In this document: positions 1-5,987 of the stretch, piece after piece
How the letters are laid out: each line of letters opens with the position of its first letter
Numbering within the stretch: the stretch's first letter is position 1
Assembly: GCA_030591305.1 (NCBI GenBank)
Contig: JAUVBI010000195.1
Span: forward strand, 1-5,987
Source: Pseudomonadota bacterium
GTDB taxonomy: Bacteria; Pseudomonadota; Gammaproteobacteria; Pseudomonadales; Halieaceae
Reading direction: 5' to 3'
Length of the DNA stretch: 5,987 nt
Notes under the pieces: generated by a model
Database searches by the model: none
What the model was told of the DNA's origin: nothing
Seen by the model: the letters and a program-made list of their open reading frames with translations, nothing else
Program-made: the position numbers and the translations under genes

Positions 1-1
1 A

Positions 2-730
2 CTCAATGCTCCATTGCTGGCAATCCTGTTTGATGATATGCCGGGAGGTCTCGATGCGCTTGCCAGTCGGCAAGCAGAAATTGTCGCTGATGTTGTATCG
101 TGGTTGCCTGGTGTGAGGGTAATGGTATGCCCCACCTACTACTCCTTCGATCCAGTACTGGAAAAATTTTTTGGCCCCATGCCTGCCGACTACTGGCCCC
201 GCCTCGGTAGCGATTTACCTGGAAGCGTGGACATTTTCTGGACCGGTAATCGCGTCTGCTCTGACGCAATTTCGAGGTCGGATATCGAGTTCATTTATGA
301 GCAGTTACGGAGGCCGGTACTGCTGTGGGACAACTACCCGGTGAACGATGGGGCGGCGCGAAGTAATTTTCTGTATTTAAACAAGTTGCCCCAACGCGAT
401 TTGCTGCCCGAGACGCTGCTTAGCGGGCATCTCTGTAATCCCATGAACCAGGGTTTGTTATCCCTGCCGGCACTTACGGGCCTGGCCGAGCTTTACAAAC
501 CGGGAAAGGTAAGCAACGAATGGTTGGAGCGGGTCATTGGCACGAGCACCTGGCAACAGCTACAGTCGGACCGTCACGAGTTCGAGGAGTTGGGGCTGTC
601 CGGCATGGGGGAGGCTCGCTGTCGAGAACTCGCTGAGCGATACCAGGCGCTACCGGGGTCGGCTGCTCGGGAAATCTCCGGTTGGTTATTGGGGAAATAC
701 CGTTTCGATCCCGCATGCCTGACTGATTAG
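2..730 (+). CDS. GH84-like beta-N-acetylglucosaminidase (O-GlcNAcase/NAGidase family), C-terminal part
   Basis: The reading frame is open from the first full codon, so the gene starts upstream; 242 residues are visible before the TAG at 728-730. The TTG at 14-16 inside this frame is not a credible start, because it sits just before a core strand of the fold. Visible GH84 motifs, numbered from the first visible residue, are: ILFDDM (8-13) with the paired aspartates D11-D12 matching the catalytic pair of human OGA; CPTYYS (43-48), whose Y47 matches the active-site Tyr; WTGNRV (80-85); WDNYPVND (109-116), matching the WDN...ND substrate-binding loop; and a CNP motif (145-147). Family members remove terminal beta-linked GlcNAc using the substrate's own acetamido group as nucleophile. 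The substrate here is unknown: cell-wall or chitin fragments, glycans or modified protein are all possible. The first barrel strands and any signal peptide lie outside the window, so location cannot be judged. After the catalytic region there is only a tail of about 80 residues. Family assignment is fairly sure, activity is inferred. Confidence 0.85.
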   Translation, partial: LNAPLLAILFDDMPGGLDALASRQAEIVADVVSWLPGVRVMVCPTYYSFDPVLEKFFGPMPADYWPRLGSDLPGSVDIFWTGNRVCSDAISRSDIEFIYEQLRRPVLLWDNYPVNDGAARSNFLYLNKLPQRDLLPETLLSGHLCNPMNQGLLSLPALTGLAELYKPGKVSNEWLERVIGTSTWQQLQSDRHEFEELGLSGMGEARCRELAERYQALPGSAAREISGWLLGKYRFDPACLTD

Positions 731-942
731 CAAACTCGCGAAGCATGGTTCCCCTGCGTCTGCCCTGATGCCCTGCGGTTAAGTGGTTGAACCGGTTGGG
801 CCTTTGTGGCAGAATCTGCGCCCTTGTGACTGCCCCCTGCGACAGCCTGGGCGTATCATATTTCTGAATAATCAAGTGGTTATGCAGCTAATGTGATAGC
901 TATTCTAGCTTGATGTCAGTCGGCACCAGGGCATTCATAACT

Positions 943-1027
943 GCGGAAGTGGCGAAATTGGTATACGCGCTGGATTTAGGTTCCAGTGCCGCAAGGCGTG
1001 AGAGTTCGAGTCTCTCCTTCCGCACCA
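943..1027 (+). tRNA. tRNA-Leu (anticodon UAG), decodes CUA/CUN
   Basis: The 85-base sequence folds into a complete class II tRNA. The acceptor stem is GCGGAAG (943-949) with CTTCCGC (1017-1023), discriminator A1024 and encoded CCA at 1025-1027. The anticodon stem CTGGA/TCCAG (970-974/982-986) closes the loop TTTAGGT, with anticodon TAG at 977-979. A long variable arm, TGCC-GCAA-GGCG (987-998), is typical of tRNA-Leu. The T arm is GAGAG-TTCGAGT-CTCTC (1000-1016). The sequence closely resembles E. coli leuW from memory. It lies 107 bases upstream of tig on the same strand, so it may share a transcript with tig. A long open frame running through it in phase with tig is a coincidence, not a coding region. 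Confidence 0.97.
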
Positions 1028-1039
1028 GACTTAATGCGA

Positions 1040-1072
1040 CACCTCCCGATGGCGAATTGGCCTCGGGAAGTG
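1040..1072 (+). other. Long RNA hairpin between tRNA-Leu and tig
   Basis: CAC and TCCCGA (1040-1042, 1044-1049) pair with TCGGGA and GTG (1063-1068, 1070-1072), leaving a C1043/A1069 mismatch. After a bulged T1050 the stem continues as GGC/GCC (1051-1053/1060-1062) around the loop GAATTG. That gives twelve pairs in total. No T-run follows (next bases are CCCAAACT), so it is not a standard intrinsic terminator. It could separate tRNA from tig by RNase cleavage, protect the tig 5' end, or attenuate read-through. The function is inference; the pairing is directly visible. Confidence 0.55.
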
Positions 1073-1083
1073 CCCAAACTGAA

Positions 1084-1102
1084 CGGACGCTGTTGGCGTT
1101 CG
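1084..1102 (+). other. Second hairpin in the tig leader
   Basis: CGGACGC (1084-1090) pairs with GCGTTCG (1096-1102) around the loop TGTTG. This is seven pairs including one G-U. It lies 11 bases after the larger hairpin and ends 32 bases before the tig start, so it leaves the ribosome binding site free. The bases after it, ACACCTTTCGG, contain only three T residues, too few for a confident terminator. Together the two hairpins make most of the tRNA-tig gap structured. Confidence 0.45.
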
Positions 1103-1122
1103 ACACCTTTCGGATTAGTAGT

Positions 1123-1127
1123 AGAGG
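1123..1127 (+). promoter_or_regulatory. Ribosome binding site of tig
   Basis: AGAGG lies seven bases before the ATG at 1135. It decides the start of trigger factor, because the open frame continues upstream in phase through the tRNA gene to 910 without a stop. Confidence 0.7.
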
Positions 1128-1134
1128 AATTACC

Positions 1135-2463
1135 ATGCAGGTTTCTATTGAGACGACTTCAGGCTTGGAGCGTCGTTTGACTGTTGGCGTGCCCGCAGAG
1201 CGCATAGAGTCCGAAATTAATAACAGGTTGCAAAAAGCCGCGGGGAATGCTCGTTTGGCGGGCTTCCGTCCTGGCAAGGTCCCCATGAAAGTCATGCGCC
1301 AGCGCTTTGGTGCGGGAGTTCGTCAGGAAGTTCTGGGAGAGGTGGTGAGCCAGTCTTTCCAGGAGGCCGTGATACAGGAGAATCTGCGGCCGGCTGGCCA
1401 GCCCAGTATTGAGCCCAAAAATATGGAAGCTGGCAAAGACCTGGAATATATTGCCACATTCGAGGTATTCCCCGAGGTGGAAATCGTTGAGACCAAGGGC
1501 TTTGAAGTTGAAAAGCCCGTCGCCGAGGTCACCGACGAGGATGTGGATAAGATGATCGAGGTTTTTCGCAAGCAGCAGGGCAGCTGGGAAATTGCCGAAA
1601 GAGCGGCGGCCGAGGGCGACAAGGTCAATATTGACTATACGGGCACCCGCGATGGCGAGGAATTCGATGGTGGCAGTGCCGAGGGTAGTGATCTGGAGTT
1701 GGGCTCCGGTCGCATGATTCCGGGGTTTGAGGACGGCGTTGTCGGCATGGTGGCGGGTAAGGAAAAGACCCTGCAATTGAAATTTCCTGATGACTACCAC
1801 AGCGAGGACTTAAAAGGTGCCGCAGTGGAGTTCAGAGTCAAATTGCATACAGTACAGGAACTGATTCCAGCTGAACTCAACGAAGAGTTATTCGCCAAAT
1901 ATGGCGTCGACGACGGTGGTTTGGAGAAGTTTCTCAGCGAAGTGCGCGGCAATATGGCACGCGAACTCAAGAACGCGGTTCAGGGCAAAATTAAGCAGCA
2001 GGTGATGGATGCTGTTTCAGCCGCGCATACGTCACTGGAAGTGCCGCGCGCACTGGTCGCAAGAGAAGTCGAGGCGATGCGCAATCAGATGTTCCAACAA
2101 TTTGGTGGGGCTGCTGGCCAGGACCTCGACCTTAATTCCTTACTACCAGACGAAATGTTCACGGAAAATGCTGAGCGCAGGGTAAAGTTGGGGCTTGTAT
2201 TGTCGGAGCTGGTCAGCAAGTTCGCTCTAGAGGTGGATGCTGGCAAGGTGCGCGCAGCAGTCGAGGAGTTGGCGTCTACTTACCAGAACCCGGAAGAGGT
2301 TATTAACTGGTACTACTCCAGCCAGGAACAGCTCGCACCCGTTGAATCCAAGGTGCTGGAAGATCAGATGGTTGAAAAGCTGCTGGAGAATGCCAATATA
2401 GTAGAGAAGGTGTGTAGCTACCAGGAGGCACTGGCCCAAACTCAAGGCCAACATGATGCATAA
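1135..2463 (+). CDS. tig: Trigger factor, ribosome-associated chaperone with peptidyl-prolyl isomerase domain
   Basis: This 442-residue protein (about 432 in E. coli) binds at the ribosome exit tunnel and shields nascent chains until they fold. The N-terminal ribosome-binding domain (about 1-115) carries the signature GFRPGKVP at 43-50, which docks on ribosomal protein L23. The FKBP-type prolyl isomerase domain spans about 161-246, from GDKVNIDYTG through the FDGGSAEGSDLELGSGRMIPGFE region to the end of the last strand. The rest, about 247-442, is the helical C-terminal domain that cradles substrates. No signal peptide is seen, as expected for a cytosolic protein. The ATG is chosen because the standard family N-terminus MQVSIET begins there, behind a good AGAGG site; in-frame codons further upstream run through the tRNA. 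The stop at 2461-2463 is 63 bases before clpP, consistent with co-transcription. The extra C-terminal residues end in a polar Q/H-rich tail of no known meaning. Confidence 0.97.
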   Translation: MQVSIETTSGLERRLTVGVPAERIESEINNRLQKAAGNARLAGFRPGKVPMKVMRQRFGAGVRQEVLGEVVSQSFQEAVIQENLRPAGQPSIEPKNMEAGKDLEYIATFEVFPEVEIVETKGFEVEKPVAEVTDEDVDKMIEVFRKQQGSWEIAERAAAEGDKVNIDYTGTRDGEEFDGGSAEGSDLELGSGRMIPGFEDGVVGMVAGKEKTLQLKFPDDYHSEDLKGAAVEFRVKLHTVQELIPAELNEELFAKYGVDDGGLEKFLSEVRGNMARELKNAVQGKIKQQVMDAVSAAHTSLEVPRALVAREVEAMRNQMFQQFGGAAGQDLDLNSLLPDEMFTENAERRVKLGLVLSELVSKFALEVDAGKVRAAVEELASTYQNPEEVINWYYSSQEQLAPVESKVLEDQMVEKLLENANIVEKVCSYQEALAQTQGQHDA

Positions 2464-2512
2464 TTACGCGGATCAAAAACCGCCAGTCGCTTATACTTGA
2501 TCGACCTTAACC

Positions 2513-2521
2513 AGGGGAAGG
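2513..2521 (+). promoter_or_regulatory. Ribosome binding site of clpP
   Basis: AGGGGAAGG ends five bases before the ATG at 2527 and decides the clpP start against the in-frame non-ATG codons from 2497 on. It partly pairs with the bases before it: CGA-CCTT (2502-2508) matches AAGG-TCG (2518-2521, 2523-2525) with T2522 bulged, placing AACCAGGGG in the loop. The hairpin is small, so any effect on translation is speculative. Confidence 0.65.
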
Positions 2522-2526
2522 TTCGC

Positions 2527-3174
2527 ATGTCATCTCAGTTTAACGGACAAAACGAGAACACAATTAATAACCTGGGGCTGGTTCCCATGGTGGTCGAGCA
2601 GACTGCGCGCGGTGAGCGCTCCTACGATATCTACTCCAGGCTACTGAAAGAGCGGGTTATTTTTGTGGTTGGTCCGGTCGAGGACTACATGGCCAATCTG
2701 ATCGTTGCCCAACTGCTGTTTCTCGAGTCGGAGAATCCAGACAAGGACATCCACGTGTATATCAATTCCCCGGGGGGTTCGGTAACCGCCGGACTTTCCA
2801 TATATGACACCATGCAGTTCATCAAGCCTGATGTCAGTACCATGTGCATAGGTCAGGCCGCGTCCATGGGCGCCTTCTTGCTCTGTGGTGGCACCAAAGG
2901 CAAGCGTTACTGCCTGCCAAATGCCCGGACGATGATCCACCAGCCCAGCGGTGGCGCCCAGGGTCAGGCTACCGATATTGAAATTCAGGCCAAGGAAATT
3001 TTGATCATTCGCCAGAGGCTCAATGAGTTGATGGCACAGCATACCGGCCAGAGTCTGGAAGTTATCGAGCGGGACACAGAGCGTGACCGCTTTATGGATG
3101 CCACCCAGAGTAAAGAATACGGATTGATCGATGAGGTTTTGACCAGCCGCTCCATTGCCGGTGCTGAAAAGTAG
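2527..3174 (+). CDS. clpP: ATP-dependent Clp protease proteolytic subunit ClpP
   Basis: This is the 215-residue serine peptidase that forms the double-ring, 14-subunit chamber of ClpXP/ClpAP in the cytosol. Substrates are unfolded and threaded in by ClpX or ClpA. The catalytic triad is S113 (in [11 protein letters not shown]), H138 (in MIHQPSGG) and D187 (in RDTERDRFM). The oxyanion-loop [11 protein letters not shown] lies at 79-89. The first 16 residues, polar and N-rich, look like the propeptide that is removed autocatalytically: cleavage before G17 of GLVPMVVEQ would put the triad at mature positions 97, 122 and 171, exactly as in E. coli. The start is supported by AGGGGAAGG just upstream and by family length (207 in E. 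coli). The gene follows tig by 63 bases and precedes its partner clpX by 165. A perfect -10-like TATACT sits at 2492-2497 but has no -35 partner. The protein looks fully active; nothing is unusual in the sequence. Confidence 0.98.
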   Translation: MSSQFNGQNENTINNLGLVPMVVEQTARGERSYDIYSRLLKERVIFVVGPVEDYMANLIVAQLLFLESENPDKDIHVYINSPGGSVTAGLSIYDTMQFIKPDVSTMCIGQAASMGAFLLCGGTKGKRYCLPNARTMIHQPSGGAQGQATDIEIQAKEILIIRQRLNELMAQHTGQSLEVIERDTERDRFMDATQSKEYGLIDEVLTSRSIAGAEK

Positions 3175-3285
3175 CCTGGAAGTGTTGTGCCTGTTTACAG
3201 CGGCCGCAGGTCCGTGAATAGGCTCGCAGAATCACAGGATATCTACCTTTTAGCCTCCTCAGGGCTTGCAAATACCCGCAAAAGA

Positions 3286-3313
3286 CATCATCGTACAATA
3301 CAGGGCGATGATG
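3286..3313 (+). repeat. Perfect 8-bp inverted repeat upstream of clpX
   Basis: CATCATCG (3286-3293) is exactly complementary to CGATGATG (3306-3313), separated by 12 bases. The spacer contains TACAAT (3294-3299), a five-of-six match to a sigma-70 -10 box. It ends 26 bases before the clpX ATG. The element could be an operator over a clpX promoter or an RNA hairpin in the leader. No -35 box stands at normal spacing: the nearest candidate, TTGCAA at 3266-3271, is 22 bases away. The promoter reading is therefore weak, while the repeat itself is directly visible. Confidence 0.45.
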
Positions 3314-3339
3314 CATTGATATATAAGGCGTAGGGCCGA

Positions 3340-4629
3340 ATGAACGAAGATGACACAAATTCCAGTGACGGCGGCAAGCTGCTTTATTGTTCCTTCTGCG
3401 GCAAGAGCCAGCATGAGGTCCGTAAGCTCATCGCCGGGCCTTCGGTGTTCATCTGTGACGAGTGTGTGGATCTTTGCAATGACATCATTCGCGAGGAAGT
3501 GCAGGACAGCGGCAGCGATTCAGGGCAAGACCACTTGCCCATACCCCAGGAAATCAATGCCATTCTGGACGAGTACGTCATCGGCCAGCGTCATGCCAAG
3601 AAAGTGCTCTCGGTCGCAGTCTACAACCACTACAAGCGCCTCCGCCATAGCCCGGGAAACAGCCAGGATGTAGAGCTGGGTAAAAGCAATATCCTCCTTG
3701 TTGGCCCTACGGGTAGTGGCAAGACCTTACTGGCCGAGACCCTTGCTCGTCTACTCGATGTGCCTTTCACCATCGCCGATGCAACTACGCTGACCGAGGC
3801 TGGCTATGTCGGTGAAGATGTGGAAAACATCATTCAGAAATTGTTGCAGAAGTGTGACTACGATGTCGAAAAGGCCCAGGTGGGTATTGTCTATATCGAT
3901 GAAATTGACAAAATTTCCCGCAAATCCGACAACCCCTCCATTACACGTGATGTATCCGGGGAAGGCGTACAACAGGCCCTTCTCAAACTCATCGAGGGGA
4001 CAGTGGCATCCGTGCCGCCACAAGGCGGGCGCAAACATCCACAGCAGGAATTCCTGCAAGTCGACACCTCCAATATTTTGTTCATTTGCGGTGGCGCTTT
4101 TGCCGGCCTGGATAAGGTCATCAGGAATCGATCAGAGAAGGGCGGCATAGGTTTCTCTGCCGAAATCAAAAGCAAAGACGAGAATCGCAATGTTGGTGAG
4201 CTGTTATTTGATCTCGAGCCGGAAGACCTGGTGCAGTACGGGCTAATTCCCGAGTTTGTAGGGCGCCTGCCAGTTATTGCGACGCTGGAGGAGTTGGACA
4301 TTGAGGCACTGGTCCGGATACTGACAGAGCCCAAGAACGCACTTACCAAGCAATACGCCAAGTTGTTTGACATGGAAGGGGTGGCGGTCGATTTTCGCGA
4401 GGACGGCTTGCGTGCGATTGCCGAGAAAGCCATGGAGCGCAAAACGGGAGCTCGCGGTCTGCGCTCCATTCTTGAGGGTGTATTACTGGATTCCATGTAC
4501 AACATCCCATCGCAAAGCAATGTGAGCAAGATAGTCATAGACGAGTCAGTTATTCGCGGTGACTCTGAGCCCCTGGTGGTATACCAGAGCAATGAGCCCA
4601 CTCCCAGGGCGGCATCAACTGACGAGTAG
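3340..4629 (+). CDS. clpX: ATP-dependent Clp protease ATP-binding subunit ClpX
   Basis: ClpX is the hexameric AAA+ unfoldase that recognises ssrA-tagged and other substrates, unfolds them and passes them to ClpP; it also remodels complexes alone. This one has 429 residues (424 in E. coli). The N-terminal zinc-binding domain has C17, C20, C39 and C42. The AAA+ module shows Walker A GPTGSGKT (122-129), pore-1 loop GYVG (155-158), Walker B IVYIDEID (183-190), RKH pore loop (231-233), the ClpP-docking tripeptide IGF (270-272), arginine finger R309 in EFVGRLP and sensor-2 R372 in GARGLR. The IGF loop appears one residue shorter than in E. coli (from memory), a minor difference. The IGF loop and the nearby clpP imply a working ClpXP pair. 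The ATG fits the family N-terminus; the ribosome site is modest (AAGGCG at 3325-3330 or TAGGG at 3331-3335). The 165-base gap after clpP leaves room for its own promoter. The acidic tail after about 405 is variable in the family. Confidence 0.98.
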   Translation: MNEDDTNSSDGGKLLYCSFCGKSQHEVRKLIAGPSVFICDECVDLCNDIIREEVQDSGSDSGQDHLPIPQEINAILDEYVIGQRHAKKVLSVAVYNHYKRLRHSPGNSQDVELGKSNILLVGPTGSGKTLLAETLARLLDVPFTIADATTLTEAGYVGEDVENIIQKLLQKCDYDVEKAQVGIVYIDEIDKISRKSDNPSITRDVSGEGVQQALLKLIEGTVASVPPQGGRKHPQQEFLQVDTSNILFICGGAFAGLDKVIRNRSEKGGIGFSAEIKSKDENRNVGELLFDLEPEDLVQYGLIPEFVGRLPVIATLEELDIEALVRILTEPKNALTKQYAKLFDMEGVAVDFREDGLRAIAEKAMERKTGARGLRSILEGVLLDSMYNIPSQSNVSKIVIDESVIRGDSEPLVVYQSNEPTPRAASTDE

Positions 4630-4652
4630 CCCCGCGGCGTTGTCGCCGGGCT
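4628..4652 (+). terminator. GC-rich hairpin at the clpX stop, possible weak terminator or attenuator
   Basis: AGCCC (4628-4632) pairs with GGGCT (4648-4652) and GGCG (4636-4639) with CGCC (4644-4647), closing the loop TTGT, with CGC (4633-4635) bulged. The stem starts inside the clpX stop codon. GGCTATTGG follows, not a T-run, so factor-independent termination is doubtful. It may instead stabilise the 3' end of the clpX message. Confidence 0.4.
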
Positions 4653-4664
4653 GGCTATTGGTGG

Positions 4665-4681
4665 CGGGCCTTTCAGGCCCG
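4665..4681 (+). terminator. Second GC-rich hairpin between clpX and lon
   Basis: CGGGCCT (4665-4671) pairs perfectly with AGGCCCG (4675-4681) around the three-base loop TTC. This is a very stable 7-bp stem. The next bases are AAGTAGTGT, so the T-run of a classic terminator is absent. Sitting 13 bases after the first hairpin and 16 bases before the sigma-32-like site, it marks a plausible boundary between clpX and lon transcripts, perhaps a partial terminator or a decay barrier. Confidence 0.45.
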
Positions 4682-4696
4682 AAGTAGTGTCAGGCG

Positions 4697-4724
4697 CTTG
4701 TATTTTGGAAAACCGCCCCCACCT
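4697..4724 (+). promoter_or_regulatory. Probable heat-shock (sigma-32/RpoH) promoter of lon
   Basis: CTTGTA (4697-4702) matches the sigma-32 -35 consensus CTTGAA at five of six bases. CCCCACCT (4717-4724) matches the -10 consensus CCCCATNT at all defined positions but one. The spacer is 14 bases, inside the usual range. Transcription would begin about 35-40 bases before the lon ATG. E. coli lon is known to be transcribed by RpoH, so position and function agree. The match was made by eye. Confidence 0.55.
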
Positions 4725-4768
4725 TACTGGTTGCAATACCTGAAAATCTGCTTAACCCGGAGACGTTT

Positions 4769-5987
4769 ATGGGTTCTTCCTCTGTCATCGAACTTCCCCT
4801 GCTGCCCCTGCGCGATGTGGTGGTCTACCCCCACATGGTGCTGCCGTTATTCGTAGGCCGGGAGAAATCCATTGAGGCACTTGAAAGTGCCATGGCCAAT
4901 GACAAACAGGTCCTACTGGTGGCCCAGCGCAACGCCGCAGACGATGATCCCGGTGCCGATGATATATACCAGATGGGTACCGTCTCAAACATCCTGCAGC
5001 TCCTCAAACTGCCCGATGGCACCATCAAGGTGTTGGTTGAAGGCGGCTACCGGGCGGTGGTTGACAGTGTTAATGATGATGGCAACTCGGCCACCGCGGG
5101 GGTGCGCGAAGTCATTAGTGATGCAATCCCGGAAGACAAGGTAGAAGGGTTACTCCGCTCAACCATTACCCAGTTCGAGAAATACGTCAATCTCAGCAAG
5201 AAAGTGCCTGTTGAGGTGCTGACCTCCTTAAGTGGTATCGATGAGCCGGGGCGGCTCGCGGATACCATCGCCGCCCATATGAGCGTCAACCTGGAGGAAA
5301 AGCAGCGAATTTTGGAGATCACGGATATTCGCCCGCGCCTTGAGCACCTGCTGGGCCTGATGGAAGCCGAAATAGACCTGTTCCAGGTCGAAAAGCGGAT
5401 TCGTGGTCGGGTCAAAAAGCAAATGGAGAAGAGCCAGCGCGAGTATTACCTCAACGAGCAAATGAAGGCTATCCAGAAAGAACTGGGAGAAATGGATGAG
5501 GCCCCCAGCGAGTTGGATGAGCTGCAGCTTCGGATTGACGAGGCCAGGATGCCGGAGGAGGCCAAGGAAAAGGCGCTCACCGAGCTTGGAAAGCTGAAAA
5601 TGATGTCCCCGATGTCAGCAGAGGCATCAGTGGTGCGCAGCTATATCGACTGGATGGTCAGCGTGCCCTGGTCCAAGCGTAGCAAGGTAAAACACAACCT
5701 CACGAATGCCGCAGCTATTCTCGACAAGGATCATTACGGCCTGGACGAGGTGAAAGACCGGATCCTTGAGTATCTCGCAGTACAGAAACGTGTGCGTAAG
5801 GTGAAGGGTCCCGTATTGTGTTTGGTGGGGCCGCCCGGTGTGGGCAAGACATCGTTGGGTGAGTCCATTGCTCGCTCAACCAATCGGAAGTTTGTGCGCA
5901 TGGCACTGGGCGGAGTACGCGATGAGGCTGAAATTCGTGGTCATCGCAGGACTTATATTGGCTCCATGCCGGGGAAACTGCTTCAAA
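4769..5987 (+). CDS. lon: ATP-dependent protease Lon (La), N-terminal half, cut by the window end
   Basis: Lon is a hexameric cytosolic protease with AAA+ motor and peptidase in one chain; it degrades misfolded proteins and short-lived regulators. The frame is open without frameshift from ATG 4769 to the window end: 406 codons of an expected total near 780-810. The substrate-binding LON domain begins with [13 protein letters not shown] (9-21) and runs to about 200. A charged helical, coiled-coil region follows, containing the family hallmark [10 protein letters not shown] (223-232). The AAA+ module starts near [12 protein letters not shown] (321-332), with Walker A GPPGVGKT (354-361) and pore loop YIG (396-398) in the conserved [13 protein letters not shown]. 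Walker B, the sensors and the Ser-Lys peptidase dyad lie beyond the window, so intactness cannot be confirmed. GGAG at 4759-4762, six bases before the ATG, supports the start. It lies 139 bases after clpX, behind two hairpins and a sigma-32-like promoter, so independent heat induction is likely. Confidence 0.97.
   Translation, partial: MGSSSVIELPLLPLRDVVVYPHMVLPLFVGREKSIEALESAMANDKQVLLVAQRNAADDDPGADDIYQMGTVSNILQLLKLPDGTIKVLVEGGYRAVVDSVNDDGNSATAGVREVISDAIPEDKVEGLLRSTITQFEKYVNLSKKVPVEVLTSLSGIDEPGRLADTIAAHMSVNLEEKQRILEITDIRPRLEHLLGLMEAEIDLFQVEKRIRGRVKKQMEKSQREYYLNEQMKAIQKELGEMDEAPSELDELQLRIDEARMPEEAKEKALTELGKLKMMSPMSAEASVVRSYIDWMVSVPWSKRSKVKHNLTNAAAILDKDHYGLDEVKDRILEYLAVQKRVRKVKGPVLCLVGPPGVGKTSLGESIARSTNRKFVRMALGGVRDEAEIRGHRRTYIGSMPGKLLQ

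Noticed and set aside
798..823. Imperfect hairpin after the GH84 gene (GGGC...GCAG-AAT-CTGC-GCCC)
   Set aside because: The stem is broken by a large one-sided internal loop and has no T-run, so a terminator call is unsupported.
534..875. Open frame on the - strand overlapping the end of the GH84 gene and the following gap
   Set aside because: It is Arg/Pro/Thr-rich, matches no family I recognise, and mostly lies opposite a supported gene.
877..906. Possible sigma-70 promoter for tRNA-Leu (TGGTTA, 18 bases, TATTCT)
   Set aside because: The -35 matches only three of six bases and the -10 four of six. The tRNA must have a promoter somewhere upstream, but this site is not convincing.
943..1027. 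tRNA-Leu as an integration site for a mobile element carrying the GH84 gene
   Set aside because: Integrated elements normally lie beyond the 3' end of the tRNA, where tig follows directly. I see no integrase and no repeated copy of the tRNA 3' end in the window.
910..1134. In-frame upstream extension of tig running through the tRNA-Leu gene
   Set aside because: The translated extension does not resemble any trigger factor N-terminus, overlaps a fully folded tRNA, and has no ribosome site. The standard MQVSIET start at 1135 has a good one.
1159..1800. Open frame of 213 codons on the - strand, opposite tig
   Set aside because: It is a shadow of the trigger factor reading frame with no family resemblance and no upstream signals.
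2492..2497. TATACT as a -10 box for clpP
   Set aside because: It is a five-of-six match, but no -35-like sequence occurs at 15-19 bases upstream and no extended -10 TG is present.
3891..4736. Long open frame of 281 codons on the - strand, opposite clpX
   Set aside because: It lies almost wholly antisense to a strongly conserved clpX, is Ser/Pro/Arg-rich as shadow frames are, and shows no recognisable domain.

Overview
The window is a chromosomal stretch of a gammaproteobacterium. It carries the conserved proteostasis block tig - clpP - clpX - lon, all on the + strand, preceded by a tRNA-Leu(UAG) gene and by the 3' part of a glycoside hydrolase family 84 (GH84) gene. The order tig-clpP-clpX-lon, and ClpP, ClpX and Lon sequences very close to those of Escherichia and Pseudomonas, point to Gammaproteobacteria. 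A free-living, perhaps marine, member of the Cellvibrionales/Pseudomonadales type is a guess from overall feel and the GH84 gene, not something the sequence proves.

Layout. Bases 2-730 hold the C-terminal 242 residues of a GH84-like N-acetylglucosaminidase; its start lies before the window. Bases 731-942 are non-coding, with no convincing terminator or promoter. tRNA-Leu(UAG) is at 943-1027 with its CCA end encoded. The 107-base gap before tig contains two clear hairpins (1040-1072 and 1084-1102). Trigger factor follows (1135-2463), then a 63-base gap, clpP (2527-3174), and a 165-base gap with a perfect 8-bp inverted repeat just before clpX. clpX (3340-4629) is followed by a 139-base gap with two GC-rich hairpins and a good match to a heat-shock (sigma-32) promoter. 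Then comes lon, from 4769, cut by the window end after 406 codons, inside its ATPase domain.

How the genes work together. Trigger factor meets nascent chains at the ribosome exit tunnel and helps them fold. ClpX unfolds tagged or damaged proteins and feeds them to the ClpP barrel. Lon is a separate one-chain ATP-dependent protease for misfolded and regulatory proteins. Clustering these genes links folding of new proteins with removal of failed ones. The sigma-32-like site suggests that lon has its own heat-inducible promoter besides any read-through from clpX.

All catalytic and nucleotide-binding residues that should be visible are intact, with no frameshifts, insertion sequences, CRISPR arrays or prophage genes. 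I see no new multi-gene system here. The items most worth a second look are the GH84 gene beside a housekeeping locus and the structured RNA between tRNA-Leu and tig.
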